NCBI RefSeq assembly: GCF_001042485.2
Contig: NZ_LBMN02000008.1
Location: 1-64,000 of the forward strand
DNA: 64,000 nt
Direction of reading: 5' to 3'
From: Bacillus paralicheniformis
GTDB taxonomy: Bacteria; Bacillota; Bacilli; Bacillales; Bacillaceae
Shown: positions 19,514 to 26,823 of the stretch, piece by piece
Layout of the letters: each line of letters opens with the position of its first letter
Position numbering within the stretch: the first letter of the stretch is position 1
Notes under the pieces: model-generated
Seen by the model: the letters and a program-made list of their open reading frames with translations, nothing else
Database searches by the model: none
Told to the model about the DNA's origin: nothing
Translations under genes and position numbers: made by a program

Positions 19514-19550
19514 TAAAAAATCCATGATTTCAGCGAATCATGGATTTTTT
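19514..19550 (-). terminator. terminator/attenuator between rsiV and oatA
   Basis: AAAATCCATGATT pairs with AATCATGGATTTTT around a short loop, immediately after the rsiV stop. It would cut read-through from sigV-rsiV into oatA. Confidence 0.8.
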
Positions 19551-19552
19551 GA

Positions 19553-20413
19553 CTAGCGGATGTAGCGGTCGCCGATCAGCAGGCTCGAAATCGCCTTAGT
19601 CGGAATTTCAAACTCTACCGCGCCCATATATCCGGGTGCGACTTCATAATCGTCAAATGAAATCACCAGTTTATGATTCTCTGTAATATAAAAATTTTGG
19701 TCGGCCTTGATTCGTTTGAATGGCTCGACTTCCTCGTCATTGATCCAATATATTTTATCAGGATCATCTTTCATTTGCTGTTTCATTTGTTCTTTAATGT
19801 TTTCGCTGATGGCCGTAATATACCGGTCGTCTTTAAACAAACTCTTCAAGGTAAGCAGAATTTCATTCTTTTTGTCAATGGTGATATAGCGCCGTTCGGT
19901 ATAGCTGGACGCTTCCGTTCTTTCGACGCTTCGCCGAATCGAAATCAAATCCTTCGTATCCGTGACTGTCTCATAATCGCTGTAGATGCTGAGATGCCCT
20001 TTTTTATTCCGGGACGTCTCCTTCATGAATTCCCGGTAAAGCTGACGGCTTTCCTTTACATATTTCTCGTTAATGCCATTTTCAAGCTCCCGGTTATTCA
20101 AGCCGGACAGAGCCGGTGTTTTCACGTCAATACTCGATTCTCCATCTTTCTGTTTGATCTCGGTGAATGTGATGGCCTTAACGACCTTGCCGATGACGGG
20201 TAAACGCGACATGGCCTGGGCTGCTCCGGGATTGATATTCACGACGGCAGCCAATAGTACAGCCGCCGCGACAAGCGTTGATGCAGGCCATACCACCAGC
20301 CTTCTCTTCTTCTTCGGTTTATGCTGAAGCGCAGTTTCGACAACCTGATCCAGTTCCTTCGGAATGGGGACGTTTTGATATGCTTTTCTCAGCTGTTCCA
20401 ATTTCTTTTCCAT
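19553..20413 (-). CDS. rsiV: anti-sigma-V factor and lysozyme receptor RsiV
   Basis: A 286-residue single-pass membrane protein that holds SigV inactive until lysozyme binds and triggers proteolysis. The N-terminal 37 residues are cytoplasmic (MEKKLEQLRKAYQN...). One membrane helix spans about 38-60. The extracellular part carries the region preceding DUF3298 (about 80-185) and the DUF3298-like C-terminus with ISFDDYEVAPGYMG. Length matches B. subtilis RsiV. Its start overlaps the sigV stop by one base (TAATG), indicating translational coupling. Assignment rests on remembered similarity plus operon order. Confidence 0.9.
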   Translation of the reverse strand: MEKKLEQLRKAYQNVPIPKELDQVVETALQHKPKKKRRLVVWPASTLVAAAVLLAAVVNINPGAAQAMSRLPVIGKVVKAITFTEIKQKDGESSIDVKTPALSGLNNRELENGINEKYVKESRQLYREFMKETSRNKKGHLSIYSDYETVTDTKDLISIRRSVERTEASSYTERRYITIDKKNEILLTLKSLFKDDRYITAISENIKEQMKQQMKDDPDKIYWINDEEVEPFKRIKADQNFYITENHKLVISFDDYEVAPGYMGAVEFEIPTKAISSLLIGDRYIR

Positions 20414-20910
20414 TAAGAAAGATCCTCCTTCGTCAATTGGATGCGCATAAGCTTCAATCCTCTGTAAAGGCGCGTTTTGACCGTATTCAAATTTTCGCCT
20501 GTGATTTCCGCAATCTCTTCCAGTTTGAGATCCTCAAAAAATCGCAGAACAATAATGGTGTGGTAGGGATGCGGCAACTCGTCAAGCGCCTCATGAAGGT
20601 CTGTATCCCGGTAGATATCTTCCTTGCCCTTGCTTAAAAATTCGATCGTTTGATCATCCATAACCTTTAGTTTTTTCCGTTTGCGCAAAAAATCGATTGC
20701 CGTCCGCACCAAAATTTTGTAAAACCAGCTTTTAATCGTATCCGGATTGCGAACAGAATCGACGGAATCGAGCGCTTTTTTGATTGATTCCTGGACAATA
20801 TCTAAGGCGTCTTCTTGATTTTTCACATAGCTGTACGCCAGCCGGTAAAAGTCTTCTTTCCGGTCTGTTATGCAAGCGACAAGAGACGCTCTGGCTGCTT
20901 GTTTCTTCAT
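20413..20910 (-). CDS. sigV: ECF RNA polymerase sigma factor SigV
   Basis: A 165-residue extracytoplasmic-function sigma factor. Region 2 spans about residues 15-80 (FYRLAYSYVKNQEDALDIVQE, KSWFYKILVRTAIDFLRKRKK). Region 4 spans about 105-160 with the helix-turn-helix LEEIAEITGENLNTVKTRLYRG. It directs the lysozyme-induced regulon, including its own operon and oatA. A matching ECF promoter lies 57 bases upstream of the start. In B. subtilis this operon is elsewhere on the chromosome, so its place next to the sigB region is a rearrangement or a lineage difference. Confidence 0.9.
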   Translation of the reverse strand: MKKQAARASLVACITDRKEDFYRLAYSYVKNQEDALDIVQESIKKALDSVDSVRNPDTIKSWFYKILVRTAIDFLRKRKKLKVMDDQTIEFLSKGKEDIYRDTDLHEALDELPHPYHTIIVLRFFEDLKLEEIAEITGENLNTVKTRLYRGLKLMRIQLTKEDLS

Positions 20911-20966
20911 TGCAATAAAGAACTCCTTTTTTGAATATACGTATATACGGCTGTTACATTAGGATA

Positions 20967-20991
20967 GACGCGGGAGCGTGAAAAATAGTTT
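20967..20991 (-). promoter_or_regulatory. autoregulatory ECF promoter of sigV-rsiV
   Basis: Minus-strand AAAC (20988-20991) and CGTC (20967-20970) are 17 bases apart, with a T-rich tract just after AAAC as in many ECF promoters. It is expected to be read by SigV itself. Confidence 0.55.
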
Positions 20992-21087
20992 GCGGACTGG
21001 TCATTCTTTTTAAAAATATTTTATCATCAAGTGCCGCCAATCTCGATTTCATTTATAATGAATAGCAAATTCGAAGGAGGTGATCAC

Positions 21088-21177
21088 ATGGCAAGCATCA
21101 GAATGCCGGATCATGCAGCGTCTCATGCAAAGCCTGTTATCGGAAAAGGCGATACTTTGCATGGGGTGGACAAATAA
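21088..21177 (+). CDS. 29-residue small protein with near-perfect Shine-Dalgarno (hypothetical)
   Basis: The ORF begins MASIRMPDHAAS and ends GDTLHGVDK. AAGGAGGTGATCAC lies immediately before the ATG: a full-length match to the 16S anti-SD, far better than that of most genes in this window, though it runs close to the start. TATAAT at 21054-21059 could be a -10. No membrane helix is evident, and Asp/His are frequent. It is followed at 78 bases by a CD3324-family gene on the same strand and could be a leader peptide or a real small protein. No homologue recognised. Confidence 0.5.
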   Translation: MASIRMPDHAASHAKPVIGKGDTLHGVDK

Positions 21178-21254
21178 AATCGCCTGAAGTAAGCTTTTCT
21201 GGTAATTGGCTTTGCCCCTTATTTTACAATCAAAGGAATAAGGAGCTGGCAAAC

Positions 21255-21518
21255 ATGGCATACGTAAAGGCTGCCGCTGTTCTACCTGAAAAGCTGCTAT
21301 CGGAAATTCAAAAGTATGTTCAAGGGGAAACGATCTACATTCCCAAGACTGAATCCGCCCACAAAAAATGGGGTGCACGTTCAGGAGCAAGAAAGCTGAT
21401 CGATGATCGCAACACCGCGATAAAAAGGGCCTTTAAAAATGGCGAAACGATTGAGCACTTAGCAGCGGAACATCATCTTTCCATCGAAACGATTAAAAAA
21501 ATCGTTTACACAAAATAA
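21255..21518 (+). CDS. CD3324-family putative HTH protein
   Basis: An 87-residue basic protein. The first half contains LLSEIQKYVQGETIYIP and a KKWGARSGARK segment. The second half carries a probable resolvase-like helix-turn-helix, NGETIEHLAAEHHLSIETIKKIV. The layout matches the CD3324 family as I remember it, small DNA-binding proteins of unknown target. AAGGAG stands ten bases before the ATG. It is monocistronic with its own terminator, possibly sharing a transcript with the small ORF just upstream. Confidence 0.75.
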   Translation: MAYVKAAAVLPEKLLSEIQKYVQGETIYIPKTESAHKKWGARSGARKLIDDRNTAIKRAFKNGETIEHLAAEHHLSIETIKKIVYTK

Positions 21519-21523
21519 ACTGG

Positions 21524-21552
21524 AGCACGGATCCTTGTGATCGGTGCTTTTT
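21524..21552 (+). terminator. terminator of the CD3324-family gene
   Basis: AGCACGGATC (21524-21533) pairs with GATCGGTGCT (21539-21548) with one mismatch, followed by TTTTTAA. Confidence 0.8.
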
Positions 21553-21650
21553 AATATGGCGAGTTTGTTTATTAGCTGATTTCTGCATTTTCTATGCTTT
21601 CTCCGTCATGTAATGTAAAAGTGATCATGCAACGAGAGGAGAATATTGTC

Positions 21651-22475
21651 ATGAAACACGGTGTATTGGAAGTACCCGGAGCAAAGCTCTACTACGAAGT
21701 GCGCGGCTCTGGGCCTATCTTGCTTATGATTCACGGGGGCAACGGCGATGCAGAATCATACCCGATTACAGACCGCCTATCCGACCGTTACACGGTTATC
21801 ACATACGACCGCCGCGGGCATTCCCGCAGCAGGCTGGAAGATCCGAATGAAAATTACCAGGTTTCCGCACACAGCGATGATGCGAGCCGGCTGCTGGCCG
21901 CTCTGACGGATGAACCGGCCCATGTATTCGGCTGCAGCTCCGGCGCGGTCATCGGCCTTGATCTTGCCATCCGCCATCCTGCACAAATCCGCATGTTGGT
22001 CGCACACGAGCCTCCGATTCCGCAATTGTTGGCCGGCAGTGACCGCACCAAAGGGTTCGAGAGCTTGGAGAACCTTGAAAAACAATACAAACGAAGCGGA
22101 TTACAGGCTTTAGAAGCATTCGCGAAAGCGATGGGCATTACGTCCACAGCTCAGCCGGACCGTCCAAAAACCCGGACGGAGCAGCTCATGGCCAACATTG
22201 ACTATTTTATCCTGTCCGAGGTGCCGGGTTTAAGAGAATATTCACTCGACATCGGCAGGCTTAAAGCTTCACCGGTTACAGTCGTTCCTGCCGGCGGCAT
22301 TGATTCGCAAGGCTGTCTCCCGTACAGGTATGCAAAAGCATTGGCTGATCATTTGAAAACGAAAGTAGTCGATTTTCCAGGCAATCATGTGGGATGCGTT
22401 TTATACCCAGAGGATTTTGCCGAAAAGCTGGACATGGTTTTTAGAAGATGTAACAACAAAAATACCAAGGGATGA
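21651..22475 (+). CDS. alpha/beta-fold hydrolase
   Basis: A 274-residue soluble hydrolase. The oxyanion region LLMIHGGNGD, the nucleophile elbow GCSSGA (Ser within G-x-S-x-G) and a late His in GNHVGCVLYP fit the catalytic set; the acid is probably the Asp in GGIDSQG. I start at the ATG at 21651, seven bases after AGAGGAG, not at 21594. The stop codon lies inside the loop of the following terminator, so the last residues (NKNTKG) are encoded by the hairpin stem. Substrate unknown. Confidence 0.85.
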   Translation: MKHGVLEVPGAKLYYEVRGSGPILLMIHGGNGDAESYPITDRLSDRYTVITYDRRGHSRSRLEDPNENYQVSAHSDDASRLLAALTDEPAHVFGCSSGAVIGLDLAIRHPAQIRMLVAHEPPIPQLLAGSDRTKGFESLENLEKQYKRSGLQALEAFAKAMGITSTAQPDRPKTRTEQLMANIDYFILSEVPGLREYSLDIGRLKASPVTVVPAGGIDSQGCLPYRYAKALADHLKTKVVDFPGNHVGCVLYPEDFAEKLDMVFRRCNNKNTKG

Positions 22476-22490
22476 AACCCTCGGTATTTT
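22459..22490 (+). terminator. terminator overlapping the hydrolase stop codon
   Basis: AAATACCAAGGG pairs with CCCTCGGTATTTT, with a short loop that contains the TGA stop of the hydrolase. The stem belongs to the same sequence type as the tRNA-Leu terminator. Confidence 0.8.
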
Positions 22491-22609
22491 AAATCAATCC
22501 GCCGTTCGCAGAAAGCGTATGGCCTGTAATCGACATTCGATTTTTCAATTCAAATGCATCCGTTCACTGATGCTCTAAACAGCACCCTAAATAAACATTC
22601 CCAAAAGGC

Positions 22610-22969
22610 TTAGCATTTTAAGAGCTGCAAAATTTGTTCATACGCATTCATATAAAGGACAGGGTCGGGATCTGCTCCTTTTTTCTTCGGCACGTTAAAA
22701 TCCGATAATACAAAATGATGCTTCGGCTGAACATCATGCTTAGCTAAACAACTCTTGACACAGCATAAAGGACAGCCGTCAATCGCAATGATATCCCGCC
22801 CGGATTTTGCTGTTTTGACAAGCGGTTTCACATCGCCGCCGACTCCGGCAATGCACGACATTTCGGCCGTTTTCTCCCGATCCATTTTAATGGCAATCAT
22901 ATTGGCCGTTTGCGCGGCCGAGGAACATCCGGAGCACGAATACACTAGAGGCAGATCAGTTCTTTTCAT
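22610..22969 (-). CDS. putative zinc-binding protein, DGC domain
   Basis: A 119-residue cysteine-rich protein with the DGC-domain pattern: CSGCSSAAQ near the N-terminus, a Cys in MSCIAGVGG, and DGCPLCCVKSC (about residues 84-94). These cysteines could bind zinc or another metal. I start at the ATG at 22969 (MKRTDLPLV) because AGGGG abuts the alternative ATG at 22981 with no spacing; the extension would add four residues. Monocistronic. Molecular function of the family is not established. Confidence 0.75.
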   Translation of the reverse strand: MKRTDLPLVYSCSGCSSAAQTANMIAIKMDREKTAEMSCIAGVGGDVKPLVKTAKSGRDIIAIDGCPLCCVKSCLAKHDVQPKHHFVLSDFNVPKKKGADPDPVLYMNAYEQILQLLKC

Positions 22970-23042
22970 CGGTTGACACATCCCCTGTTTTTCTTTATTT
23001 TCGCCGGCAAAAAACTATCATTTACTTTACAGGAGGTGCGTG

Positions 23043-23202
23043 ATGAAAACTGTGAGCCAGATCACTTTTTCTATTACTCTATGAGCTGAATCAAACAGCC
23101 CAAGCAAAAGCAAAACTGCTTCACACTCCTTTCCCGTATTCAATGAGAATACTCGCCTCCTTGAGCTATATGGAATCCTCAGGAAAAAGAGCAGGGGCTT
23201 AA
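23043..23202 (+). pseudogene. frameshifted short gene remnant with strong ribosome site
   Basis: AGGAGG lies six bases before an ATG opening MKTVSQITFSITL, which stops after 13 codons. Shifting by one base at about 23080 continues as YELNQTAQAKAKLLHTP...SSGKRAGA to a TAA at 23200. The good ribosome site and sensible continuation suggest a decayed gene of about 53 residues or longer. No family recognised. It ends in the hairpin shared with the convergent DUF2306 gene. Confidence 0.35.
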
Positions 23203-23212
23203 AAGCCCCTGT
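23186..23212 (-). terminator. terminator overlapping the DUF2306 stop codon
   Basis: AGGGGCTT pairs with AAGCCCCT around 23192-23210; on the minus strand it is followed by GCTCTTTTT. The TAA stop of the DUF2306 gene (23199-23201) lies in the hairpin. Confidence 0.75.
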
Positions 23213-23876
23213 GATTTGTATAAAAAATTTGCGCCGGCTTTTTAAAGGCGAACCGAATGATCCATTCGGCCAACGCGATGCAAAGCACAATCGCTCCGAA
23301 AACGCCTATCGTGTAGCTGATGTCATATATCAGGCCGAGTCCTTTATGGCACACGAAAGTGATCAAGTGAATGAACATATTGGTAAAACAGAATAGATAG
23401 CTGCGAATCATCCAATTCCGGTGCTTGATAAACTGATTTCGCCGAGCTTTGATGACGGAAATAACCGTGGCGGCAGGCCAATACATATTCACCATGTTAA
23501 AGGCTATGCTGACGGCCTTCCCTCCGGTAGAATGCGGTGCCATATAGCCTGACGACAGCGTCACAATCAGCACGCAAACGACGTAGAGCCAGCCGTTAAA
23601 ACGGTGAATCTTGCGGCTTTTGGTCAACAAGGCGCTGGAGAAGTTGACAGCGCCCGAAGCCATCGCCAAACAAGCGGCAACAACGTGAACATACATCACC
23701 TTCAGCCAGACCGGGAGATGAAAGGAGTCCCTCAGGTGGGATTTATGGCTGAGAAAAGATGTTGATTGCGGATCAAGAATTAAATTTTCAAACAAGGTAT
23801 ACAGAACATACACCGCGATTACGATCAGCATTGCCGAAAAAACCGATTGACTGCGTTGAGATTTCCTTTTGTTCAG
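23199..23876 (-). CDS. DUF2306 multi-pass membrane protein, probable CTG start
   Basis: A polytopic membrane protein with about six helices; HKSH, HRFNGWLYV and KHRNWMIRSY occur as in DUF2306 proteins (YozB-like). Function unknown. The first in-frame ATG (23831) has no ribosome site. Fifteen codons upstream a CTG (23874-23876) stands exactly eight bases after AGGAGG (23885-23890) and would add the basic segment NKRKSQRSQSVFSA, a typical positive-inside N-terminus. I therefore place the start at CTG, giving 225 residues; no ATG, GTG or TTG fits as well. Confidence 0.7.
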   Translation of the reverse strand: MNKRKSQRSQSVFSAMLIVIAVYVLYTLFENLILDPQSTSFLSHKSHLRDSFHLPVWLKVMYVHVVAACLAMASGAVNFSSALLTKSRKIHRFNGWLYVVCVLIVTLSSGYMAPHSTGGKAVSIAFNMVNMYWPAATVISVIKARRNQFIKHRNWMIRSYLFCFTNMFIHLITFVCHKGLGLIYDISYTIGVFGAIVLCIALAEWIIRFAFKKPAQIFYTNHRGF

Positions 23877-23929
23877 CTTTCGTTCCTCCTAATACATCAT
23901 GCTCTCTGAAATACCTATATTGTATCACG

Positions 23930-24400
23930 AAAGCGGACGTGCGCAGCAGCTTGGCATATCAAGCCCTCAATGACAAAACCTTCCCCATTAAAAACAGGCC
24001 AAGTACGATTTGTTGCTTGGCTCGGGCCTCCCGTTTTTCTGGAAAGCCGGAATAATTCTGTCATCTTTTGCGGCATACTTTTGAATGATGTCTCTGCTGA
24101 AATCGCGAGTCGATGACAATGGCTTCAACAATTTCAAGGAGTTGCCTCAGCACGCTGTCCAAACAGACGGATATGTATTTTGCAGCGGGTATGACAATAC
24201 TTACGGACGGATTCATTCCCGCTTCTTATTCCGAACCAAATATGATTAATGAACAACGACCATTCTATAAAGATCTGGTTACAAAAAGAAGGATCAGTCT
24301 ACTTCCACGCAAACCACCTCTTTACAAACGCATCAGGCGAATCTTATCTGTTACTTCAAATTTTAATGTTATTATAGATTTTAAAACATGCGGGGATCGG
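23930..24400. other. intergenic stretch, possible gene debris
   Basis: No intact gene is supported. Two overlapping plus-strand frames (about 24085-24249, containing NGFNNFKELPQHAVQTDGY, and 24113-24406) lack ribosome sites. One resembles fragments of an extracellular sensor domain (RPFYKDLV), but I cannot assign it. It may be decayed coding DNA ahead of the permease promoter. Confidence 0.3.
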
Positions 24401-24432
24401 GCCTAAAAAATAAAAATGGAGGCATACATAAA

Positions 24433-25815
24433 GTGACAGAAGATGTAACTGACAACGATATACACGAACAAAAATTATCGAGAGGCCTGAAAAACAGGCA
24501 TATTCAGCTCATCGCCATCGGCGGAGCGATCGGAACGGGGCTGTTTCTTGGTTCGGGGAAATCAATCCATTTTGCAGGACCGTCGATTTTATTTGCTTAT
24601 CTGATTACGGGAATCATTTGTTTTTTCATTATGCGTTCTCTTGGAGAACTGCTTTTATCCAATTTGGAATACCATTCGTTTGTCGACTTTGTCAGGGACT
24701 ACTTAGGCGACATGGCGGCATTTATAACGGGTTGGACATACTGGTTTTGCTGGATTTCGCTCGCGATGGCCGATTTAACCGCGGTCGGGCTTTATACCCA
24801 ATACTGGCTGCCTGATGTACCGCAATGGCTGCCCGGATTGATCGCCCTGCTCATTTTGCTGATCATGAACCTGGCGACCGTCAAGCTTTTTGGAGAATTG
24901 GAGTTCTGGTTCGCATTAATCAAAGTCATTGCGATATTGGCGCTGATCGTGATCGGCCTTTTCATGATCTTCAAAGGATTTTCCACCCATTCGGGCGCTG
25001 CCGCCTTTCACAACCTTTGGAACCACGGCGGCATGTTTCCAAATGGACTGCACGGTTTTCTCCTTTCATTCCAGATGGTTGTCTTTGCGTTTGTTGGCAT
25101 CGAACTTGTGGGACTGACAGCGGGGGAAACGAAAGATCCGGAAAAGGTCATTCCTAAAGCGATCAACAATATCCCCGTCCGTGTTTTGCTGTTTTATATC
25201 GGTGCTCTCCTTGTGATCATGAGCATCTATCCGTGGAATGTCATCAACCCAAATGAGAGTCCGTTCGTCCAAGTCTTTGCAGCGGTCGGCATCATTGCGG
25301 CTGCAAGCATCATCAATTTTGTGGTGCTGACATCGGCGGCTTCGGCAAGCAACAGCGCAGTCTTCAGCACGAGCCGGATGATATACTCGCTTGCGAAAGA
25401 ACATAATGCGCCCGGCGCTATGACCAAACTGACCTCCCGCAAAGTGCCGAGCAATGCGTTGTTTTTCTCAGCGGTCGTGATTCTGATTGGCATCATGCTG
25501 AACTATATCATGCCTGAACAAGTGTTTACGCTGATTACAAGCATCTCGACGATATGCTTCATCTTTATTTGGGGAATCACCGTCATTTGCCATTTGAAAT
25601 ACCGCAAAACAAGACCGGATTTAACGAAAACAAACAAATTCAAGATGCCGCTTTACCCGTTTTCAAATTATGTGGTTCTCGGTTTTCTTACGTTTATCCT
25701 CATCGTCCTTGCACTGGCGCAGGACACCCGCGTTGCCTTATTTGTCACGCCGGTTTGGTTTATCATGCTAATCGCGATTTACAAGCTGAGGAAACCTAAG
25801 TCACAGCAAGTGTAG
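24433..25815 (+). CDS. amino acid permease (APC family), AapA/YtnA-like
   Basis: A 460-residue, 12-helix amino acid:proton importer. The APC signature IQLIAIGGAIGTGLFLGSGK is at residues 24-43, and GIELVGLTAGETKDPEKVIPKAIN matches the conserved helix 6-7 loop. I start at GTG 24433 (TEDVTDNDIHEQ) because GGAGG lies ten bases upstream; the frame extends to 24388 without a ribosome site. Related in my memory to B. subtilis YtnA and AapA and to proline- and D-serine/D-alanine/glycine-type permeases, so the substrate is uncertain. Monocistronic with its own terminator. Confidence 0.87.
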   Translation: MTEDVTDNDIHEQKLSRGLKNRHIQLIAIGGAIGTGLFLGSGKSIHFAGPSILFAYLITGIICFFIMRSLGELLLSNLEYHSFVDFVRDYLGDMAAFITGWTYWFCWISLAMADLTAVGLYTQYWLPDVPQWLPGLIALLILLIMNLATVKLFGELEFWFALIKVIAILALIVIGLFMIFKGFSTHSGAAAFHNLWNHGGMFPNGLHGFLLSFQMVVFAFVGIELVGLTAGETKDPEKVIPKAINNIPVRVLLFYIGALLVIMSIYPWNVINPNESPFVQVFAAVGIIAAASIINFVVLTSAASASNSAVFSTSRMIYSLAKEHNAPGAMTKLTSRKVPSNALFFSAVVILIGIMLNYIMPEQVFTLITSISTICFIFIWGITVICHLKYRKTRPDLTKTNKFKMPLYPFSNYVVLGFLTFILIVLALAQDTRVALFVTPVWFIMLIAIYKLRKPKSQQV

Positions 25816-25828
25816 AAAAATGCGAATC

Positions 25829-25855
25829 GCCTGCAGAATGTTCTGCAGGCTTTTT
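25829..25855 (+). terminator. terminator of the amino acid permease
   Basis: GCCTGCAGAA pairs with TTCTGCAGGC around a two-base centre, followed by TTTTTG. Confidence 0.9.
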
Positions 25856-25944
25856 GTATGGCTCATCATGTAAAATAAAAAAGATAACAGCTTGATCGCC
25901 TACAATTTCAATGGTCAGCCGCTCAGACAGAAAGGGGAAAACAG

Positions 25945-26727
25945 ATGAAAATCAATCAAATTGTAGATTTGTCGGTATCGTTAAGAGGTGATATACCGTC
26001 TGATCCGCCGGGGTTTGTCCCTGAAATCGAATATGCGGATCATAAGCAAGGAGCTAAACAGATGGTCCAGAGCTTTCCCGGCCTTTCCTCGCAAGATCTT
26101 CCCGGGGGAGAAGGCTGGTCGCTGGAAAAAGTGAAGATGTCCACGCATGCCGGAACGCATATCGACGCTCCATATCATTACCGTTCTGTTACAGACGACG
26201 GCAAGCGGATGATGACGATTGATGAAGTGCCGCTTGACTGGTTTCATGGCCCTGGGGTTAAGCTTGATTTCAGACATTTGAAAGACGGGCATATCATTAC
26301 CCCTGAAGAAATCGAACAGGAGCTTCACCGCATCAATCATAAACTTGCGCCCGGCGACATTGTTCTTGTGAATACGTCGGCTGGCGCCAAATACGGACAA
26401 AACGATTACCTGCACAGCGGCTGCGGGATGGGGCGTGAAGCAACTCTATTTTTAACGGAACGCGGCGTGCGCCTTGTCGGAACTGACGCCTGGAGCTGGG
26501 ACGCTCCATTCAGCATGACCGCCAAGCGCTTTGAGCAGGAAAAAGACCCATCCATTATTTGGGAAGGTCATTATTCAGGCAGCACCATTCCTTACTGCCA
26601 AATTGAAAAGCTCGCCAACCTTGATCAATTGCCTTCCACTGGATTTTACGTCATGGCTTTTCCGGTAAAAGTTGAAAAAGCGTCTGCCGGCTGGGCGCGC
26701 CCGGTTGCGATTCTTAGCGGTGAATGA
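25945..26727 (+). CDS. cyclase-family (kynurenine formamidase-like) metal hydrolase
   Basis: A 260-residue member of the cyclase/KynB family. The metal-binding motif HAGTHIDAPYHY (about residues 69-80, HxGTHxDxPxH) is complete, and a C-terminal region EGHYSGSTIPYCQIEKLANL follows the family pattern. Such enzymes hydrolyse N-formylkynurenine, isatin or related amides and cyclic compounds. No tryptophan-catabolism gene is nearby, so the substrate is open. AAAGGGG precedes the ATG by seven bases. Monocistronic. Confidence 0.83.
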   Translation: MKINQIVDLSVSLRGDIPSDPPGFVPEIEYADHKQGAKQMVQSFPGLSSQDLPGGEGWSLEKVKMSTHAGTHIDAPYHYRSVTDDGKRMMTIDEVPLDWFHGPGVKLDFRHLKDGHIITPEEIEQELHRINHKLAPGDIVLVNTSAGAKYGQNDYLHSGCGMGREATLFLTERGVRLVGTDAWSWDAPFSMTAKRFEQEKDPSIIWEGHYSGSTIPYCQIEKLANLDQLPSTGFYVMAFPVKVEKASAGWARPVAILSGE

Positions 26728-26757
26728 AGCCTTGAGATCATCACGGGAGGCTCCTAT

Positions 26758-26802
26758 GGCATAAAAAAGCATCGTATTTAAACAGCAATGCTTTTTTATG
26801 CC
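26758..26802. terminator. bidirectional terminator
   Basis: GGCATAAAAAAGCAT pairs with ATGCTTTTTTATGCC with a 15-base loop. It serves the cyclase gene (+) and the convergent MFS gene (-). Confidence 0.85.
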
Positions 26803-26823
26803 TCCTCTACGGGGGAAGCTACT

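Noticed and set aside
21049..21390. 113-codon minus-strand frame
   Set aside because: It is antisense to the CD3324-family gene and the 29-codon ORF, both of which have strong ribosome sites.
24113..24406. 97-codon plus-strand frame possibly related to a sensor domain
   Set aside because: No ribosome site, overlaps another short frame and runs toward the permease ribosome site; kept only as possible debris.
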